Source of the DNA: an uncultured Eubacteriales bacterium
GTDB lineage: Bacteria > Bacillota > Clostridia > Christensenellales > Borkfalkiaceae
Direction of reading: 5' to 3'
Assembly: GCA_949745625.1 (NCBI GenBank)
Contig: CATJZR010000125.1
Coordinates: forward strand, 1-8,990
Length of the DNA: 8,990 nucleotides
Position 1 is the first letter of the stretch. Every line of letters begins with the position of its first letter. The position numbers and the translations under genes are program-made. The notes below the pieces were generated by a model that had not been told where the DNA came from, searched no databases, and saw nothing but the letters and a program-made list of their open reading frames with translations. This document shows positions 6,913 to 8,990 of the stretch, piece by piece.

Positions 6913-6941
6913 TTGACAGTCGGGACAATAAAAAGTAAAAT
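6913..6941 (+). promoter_or_regulatory. Promoter of the cyclophilin-like gene
   Basis: Perfect TTGACA (6913-6918), a 17-bp spacer and TAAAAT (6936-6941), 34 bp before the ATG. The gene is therefore transcribed independently of rplJL. Confidence 0.85.
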
Positions 6942-6975
6942 AATATGGTAACAGTCTAATTCAAGAGGGACAATT

Positions 6976-7926
6976 ATGTCAAAGAAAATAAAGAATGCGG
7001 GCATGACGCTTGCGCTTGCGGCGGTTAGCGATGTTTCGGCGGAGGATTCGGCGTGCAAGGTGCAGCCCAAGCACCCCAATGCAAGAATAACGGTGGAATT
7101 CAATTCCGAAATTTACGAAATAGATTACACCCTTTACAGAAATATGTATCCCCAGACGGTACAGCACTTTATCGAGCTTGCCGATTCGGGCTTCTATAAC
7201 GATACAATCGTTCACGACTATAAATCTTCCGACTGGGTTGCGGGCGCGTACGGTTACGACGACGCGGAAACCGTAGGCTACGTCGCTTCGTACGGTCGTT
7301 CGGCAATGGCGGAATATCTTGAAAACCATTGCAAGGAAAAGGAATACTACGATACGGTTACCGCGGGCATAAAGAGCGGGGAATTTTCCGCGTCGGTATT
7401 CACCAAATATATTTACAACGACAAGGGTGAAGAGATTGTTTCCGTCGACGACGCGCTGCCCACGCTTATCGGTGAGTTTAAGGACAACGGTCACAAGATA
7501 GAGGGCGACAAGGGGCTTACATCGACGTACGGCACTCTTAAAATGGTGTACTATAAAAAGGACATCAAGCCCGTGTTCGTTGAAAACAGCTTCGGTCAGA
7601 TACTGCCGCGCGACTATCACAACAACTGCGCTACCAGCCTGTTCTCGTTACAGGTAAGCAACAGCACTCTGTACGATTCCTCTAAGTACGCGGTTTTCGG
7701 TCAGCTTAAAAACGACGGCGCGAAGGACGCGCTCGAGGATTTGACCGACGCCATTTCCGACTACGCTTCGTCCGTCAGCTCGAATTCGAAGTTCACTACC
7801 ACCGTAGCTACGCAGGTAGACAAAGAGGACAAGTTTGCCGACGAGGGCGGCAGGGAAATAGACGCATCGTTTACGATGGTTTCGATGCCCCTTATCATAA
7901 GAAAAGTAGTAATTACCAAATATTAA
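6976..7926 (+). CDS. Divergent cyclophilin-like protein, probably exported
   Basis: A 316-residue protein with a degenerate cyclophilin (peptidyl-prolyl isomerase) fold. Family hallmarks are MYPQTVQHFIELADSGFYND at 57-76, matching the usual P-x-TV-x-x-F-x-x-LA-x-x-GFY. A later segment, NNCATSLFSLQV (216-227), stands in for the FF[IM] core strand, and YAVFGQL (238-244) matches the conserved end. The catalytic Arg of the FHR motif is replaced (VHDY, Asp81), and the usual FFI segment is changed. An insertion of roughly 85 residues (about 95-180) enlarges the domain. The N-terminus is basic with a short hydrophobic core (GMTLALAAV) and DVSAED, a weak signal peptide; Cys27 has no good lipobox. It is likely an exported chaperone or binding protein without normal isomerase chemistry. 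Monocistronic. Confidence 0.75.
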   Translation: MSKKIKNAGMTLALAAVSDVSAEDSACKVQPKHPNARITVEFNSEIYEIDYTLYRNMYPQTVQHFIELADSGFYNDTIVHDYKSSDWVAGAYGYDDAETVGYVASYGRSAMAEYLENHCKEKEYYDTVTAGIKSGEFSASVFTKYIYNDKGEEIVSVDDALPTLIGEFKDNGHKIEGDKGLTSTYGTLKMVYYKKDIKPVFVENSFGQILPRDYHNNCATSLFSLQVSNSTLYDSSKYAVFGQLKNDGAKDALEDLTDAISDYASSVSSNSKFTTTVATQVDKEDKFADEGGREIDASFTMVSMPLIIRKVVITKY

Positions 7927-7934
7927 AACAATAT

Positions 7935-7970
7935 CCCGCTTATTTTACAATGATAAGCGGGTATTATTTT
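7935..7970 (+). terminator. Terminator of the cyclophilin-like gene
   Basis: CCCGCTTAT (7935-7943) pairs perfectly with ATAAGCGGG (7953-7961) around a nine-base loop, followed by TATTATTTT. It starts eight bases after the stop codon. Confidence 0.85.
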
Positions 7971-7985
7971 AAATCCGACGTTAAT

Positions 7986-8018
7986 TAATAATCCGCCCTG
8001 TGCACGGGCGGATTATTA
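7986..8018. repeat. Perfect 13-bp inverted repeat, possible second terminator
   Basis: TAATAATCCGCCC (7986-7998) is the exact reverse complement of GGGCGGATTATTA (8006-8018), with a seven-base loop. No T-tract follows directly on the plus strand. It could be a back-up or bidirectional terminator that isolates the small-RNA array from upstream transcription. Confidence 0.6.
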
Positions 8019-8034
8019 CTTTCACGTTTTATTT

Positions 8035-8082
8035 TTCCATTTCTATTTATTGCTTTTTTAAAACATATATGCTAAAATAAAA
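8035..8082 (+). repeat. 48-bp direct repeat, copy 1 (carries the sRNA-1 promoter)
   Basis: Positions 8035-8082 are identical, base for base, to 8943-8990, the end of the window. The match stops on the left at 8034/8942 and may continue beyond the window on the right. The repeat includes the complete sRNA-1 promoter plus 15 bp upstream. Confidence 0.95.
8050..8078 (+). promoter_or_regulatory. Promoter of sRNA-1
   Basis: TTGCTT (8050-8055), a 17-bp spacer and TAAAAT (8073-8078), with TG one base before the -10 (extended -10). The predicted start is G8085, six bases after the -10. This is also the first base of the RNA's closing stem. Confidence 0.8.
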
Positions 8083-8084
8083 AC

Positions 8085-8241
8085 GCAACAAAACGTTTTT
8101 AATAAAAATTATCTAATGGCGTATTCTACATTGTAGGATATGCACGAATGCCATTGGTAATTTTTATTTGTGTTTTGTTGCAGAAATTCAAATTAAGTGC
8201 ATTTCCGAGTGTGCTTCTTTTGAAGCACACTTTATTTTTTT
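8085..8241 (+). ncRNA. Putative structured small RNA 1 (rod plus terminator)
   Basis: A predicted ~155-nt transcript. GCAACAAAAC (8085-8094) pairs perfectly with GTTTTGTTGC (8172-8181). Within it, AATAAAAATTA (8101-8111) pairs with TAATTTTTATT (8158-8168), and AATGGC (8115-8120) pairs with GCCATT (8150-8155). The tip is a hairpin, GTATTCTAC with GTAGGATAT (8121-8141, loop ATT). The result is one long rod with small interior loops, spanning 97 nt. A 26-nt linker leads to a strong terminator. No convincing ORF: the ATGs give six-residue peptides, or a frame that runs through the terminator. The shape recalls 6S RNA, but it is shorter and I see no sequence identity. It is unrecognised. Confidence 0.65.
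8208..8241 (+). terminator. Terminator of sRNA-1
   Basis: AGTGTGCTTC (8208-8217) pairs perfectly with GAAGCACACT (8222-8231) around a TTTT loop, followed by TTATTTTTTT. It is a textbook intrinsic terminator with no ORF upstream on this strand. Confidence 0.95.
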
Positions 8242-8268
8242 ATTCAAAAACTCTTTTAAATAATGTTA

Positions 8269-8297
8269 TTGACATAAAATAATTAATTTGCTAAAAT
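8269..8297 (+). promoter_or_regulatory. Promoter of sRNA-2
   Basis: Perfect TTGACA (8269-8274), a 17-bp spacer and TAAAAT (8292-8297), with an extended -10 TG (TTTGCTAAAAT). The last bases, GCTAAAATA, match the sRNA-1 promoter. The predicted start is G8305, again the first base of the closing stem. Confidence 0.9.
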
Positions 8298-8304
8298 AGA
8301 AATT

Positions 8305-8474
8305 GCCAAATCAAAACTGAATAATTTCTTGTCGTACGGGCATAGCTATGTGTAGAGCTATACTTTTTAATCGTTACTAAATTTCCCGCACGGGAAATTC
8401 AGTTTTGGTTTGGCGACTAACGATGAACGGTATAATCTACGGTGTCGTTCTCGTATGGGGGCGGCACTTTTTAT
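8305..8474 (+). ncRNA. Putative structured small RNA 2 (rod plus terminator)
   Basis: A predicted ~168-nt transcript. GCCAAATCAAAACTGAAT (8305-8322) pairs along all 18 positions with ATTCAGTTTTGGTTTGGC (8397-8414), with one G-U pair. Inside are a hairpin ATAGCT (8342-8347) with AGCTAT (8356-8361), followed by ACTTTTT, and a perfect hairpin AATTTCCC/GGGAAATT (8380-8399) that competes with the base of the long stem. A final hairpin (8442-8467) with five Ts ends the RNA. The closing stem resembles that of sRNA-1 (GC..CAAAAC with GTTTTG..GC), but the interior is unrelated. Its 3' end overlaps the stop codon of the convergent XRE gene. No credible ORF. Confidence 0.65.
8442..8474 (+). terminator. 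Terminator of sRNA-2
   Basis: GTGTCG (8442-8447) pairs with CGGCAC (8462-8467), including one G-T pair, around a 14-base loop; TTTTTATTT follows. An alternative pairing, AACGAT (8419-8424) with GTCGTT (8444-8449), would disrupt it. Confidence 0.65.
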
Positions 8475-8935
8475 TTATAAGGCGTTCTGTCGTCAGTTCT
8501 GCCAAGCAAATAATCAATAGATACGTCAAAATAATCGGCAACAATAATAATATCGTCAATGAGCGGAATGCAATTTAATTTATTCCATTGAGCAATATTG
8601 TTGCGGTGTATATGAACAATCTTTGCAAGCTCGTAGACAGTTGAAATATTTTTTTCCTTTTGCAGTTGCATTAAACGCTCTTTGAAAAGTACATAATGTT
8701 GAGATTTTTCAAATTGTTCGTCATCAGTGTTTCCGATAAGAAATTCAATAGAAATATTAAAATAATCGGCAATTCGAATTAGCGTACTTGTTTTTGGAAT
8801 AATACCGTAGTTATAAGCGTTTGAATAAGTAGTATTGCTTATGCCTATTAAATCTGCATTTTTTGATTTGCTTTGTCCTTCCAAATCATTTACTAATTCA
8901 ATAAATCTATTTTGAAAATTTTTAGATAAAGCCAT
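8471..8935 (-). CDS. Tandem double XRE-family helix-turn-helix protein
   Basis: A 154-residue protein built from two related Cro/C1-type DNA-binding domains. Domain 1 covers about residues 5-75 and ends IADYFNISIEFLIGNTDD. Domain 2 covers about 80-150 and ends VADYFDVSIDYLLGRTDD. The matching ends show an internal duplication. There is no membrane segment, peptidase or toxin domain, so it is most likely a transcription regulator; two domains in one chain could bind a palindrome or two half-sites. It faces the small RNAs tail to tail. Its ribosome binding site is weak (GGAA, about nine bases before ATG). A 48-bp copy of the sRNA-1 promoter starts seven bases upstream of its start codon and points the other way, so it may read that promoter or share its region. 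Target and ligand are unknown. Confidence 0.9.
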   Translation of the reverse strand: MALSKNFQNRFIELVNDLEGQSKSKNADLIGISNTTYSNAYNYGIIPKTSTLIRIADYFNISIEFLIGNTDDEQFEKSQHYVLFKERLMQLQKEKNISTVYELAKIVHIHRNNIAQWNKLNCIPLIDDIIIVADYFDVSIDYLLGRTDDRTPYK

Positions 8936-8942
8936 ATAACAA

Positions 8943-8990
8943 TTCCATTTCTATTTATTGCTTTTTTAAAACATATATGCTAAAATAAAA
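8943..8990 (+). repeat. 48-bp direct repeat, copy 2 (window edge)
   Basis: Identical to 8035-8082 and cut off by the window end. It lies between the XRE gene start and whatever follows on the right. The two copies are 908 bp apart. Confidence 0.95.
8958..8986 (+). promoter_or_regulatory. Predicted promoter of a third small RNA
   Basis: The same TTGCTT-17 bp-TAAAAT extended -10 promoter as for sRNA-1, reading right. Transcription would start about three bases beyond the window. It also lies in the 5' region of the minus-strand XRE gene. Confidence 0.7.

Noticed and set aside
6979..7620. 213-codon open frame on the minus strand inside the cyclophilin-like gene
   Set aside because: A shadow of the plus-strand gene, which has its own promoter, ribosome binding site and recognisable motifs.
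8148..8241. Hydrophobic small ORF starting MPLVIFICVLLQKF in sRNA-1, considered as a type I toxin
   Set aside because: The frame runs through the RNA terminator without a stop, and the start sits inside the rod's stem with only a weak ribosome binding site.
8085..8414. Integron attC sites
   Set aside because: The paired ends do not fit the RYYYAAC/GTTRRRY core sites, and no cassette ORFs or integrase are seen.
8422..8570. ORF starting MNGIIYGVVLVWG at the end of sRNA-2
   Set aside because: No ribosome binding site; it crosses the terminator and then runs antisense through the XRE gene.
8035..8990. CRISPR array
   Set aside because: Only one 48-bp repeat pair, 908 bp apart and carrying a promoter; no regular short repeat-spacer pattern and no cas gene.

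Overview
The window looks like a chromosomal segment of a Gram-positive, Clostridia-like bacterium (Bacillota), probably an uncultured gut lineage. The grounds are the order rpmG-secE-nusG-rplK-rplA-rplJ-rplL, strong GGAGG ribosome binding sites, consensus sigma-A promoters with 17-bp spacers, and an L10-type mRNA leader. The lineage is an inference; no database could be searched.

Layout. Positions 1-230 hold a GC-rich terminator, an AT-rich palindrome and a tiny Met-Tyr-stop reading frame. Positions 304-3119 encode an unrecognised secreted or membrane-anchored protein and, just behind it, a fused ATPase-permease ABC transporter of the MacB/FtsX type. These two probably form one operon. After a terminator, positions 3196-6892 carry the translation and transcription cluster: rpmG (L33), secE, nusG, then rplK-rplA (L11, L1), then rplJ-rplL (L10, L7/L12). 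It has three likely promoters, one per sub-operon. The first transcript begins with a terminator-like hairpin. The third begins with an L10 autoregulatory leader. The spacers on either side of rplK-rplA each hold one copy of an imperfect palindromic repeat. rpoB does not follow rplL; a terminator and a divergent cyclophilin-like exported protein (6976-7926) come instead.

From about 7930 to the end the DNA becomes AT-rich and looks accessory. Two terminators or palindromes are followed by two consecutive units of the same design: a strong extended -10 promoter, a predicted start G that is also the first base of a long closing stem, a rod-like RNA of about 97-110 nt, and an intrinsic terminator. 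The two RNAs share their closing-stem sequences (GC...CAAAAC with GTTTTG...GC) but differ inside. A convergent gene on the minus strand encodes a small protein with two tandem XRE-type helix-turn-helix domains. Just upstream of its start codon is a 48-bp exact copy of the first unit's promoter, whose predicted start lies three bases beyond the window, so a third RNA unit probably follows. This array of separately promoted, rod-shaped small RNAs interleaved with a double-XRE regulator is the best candidate for an undescribed system here.
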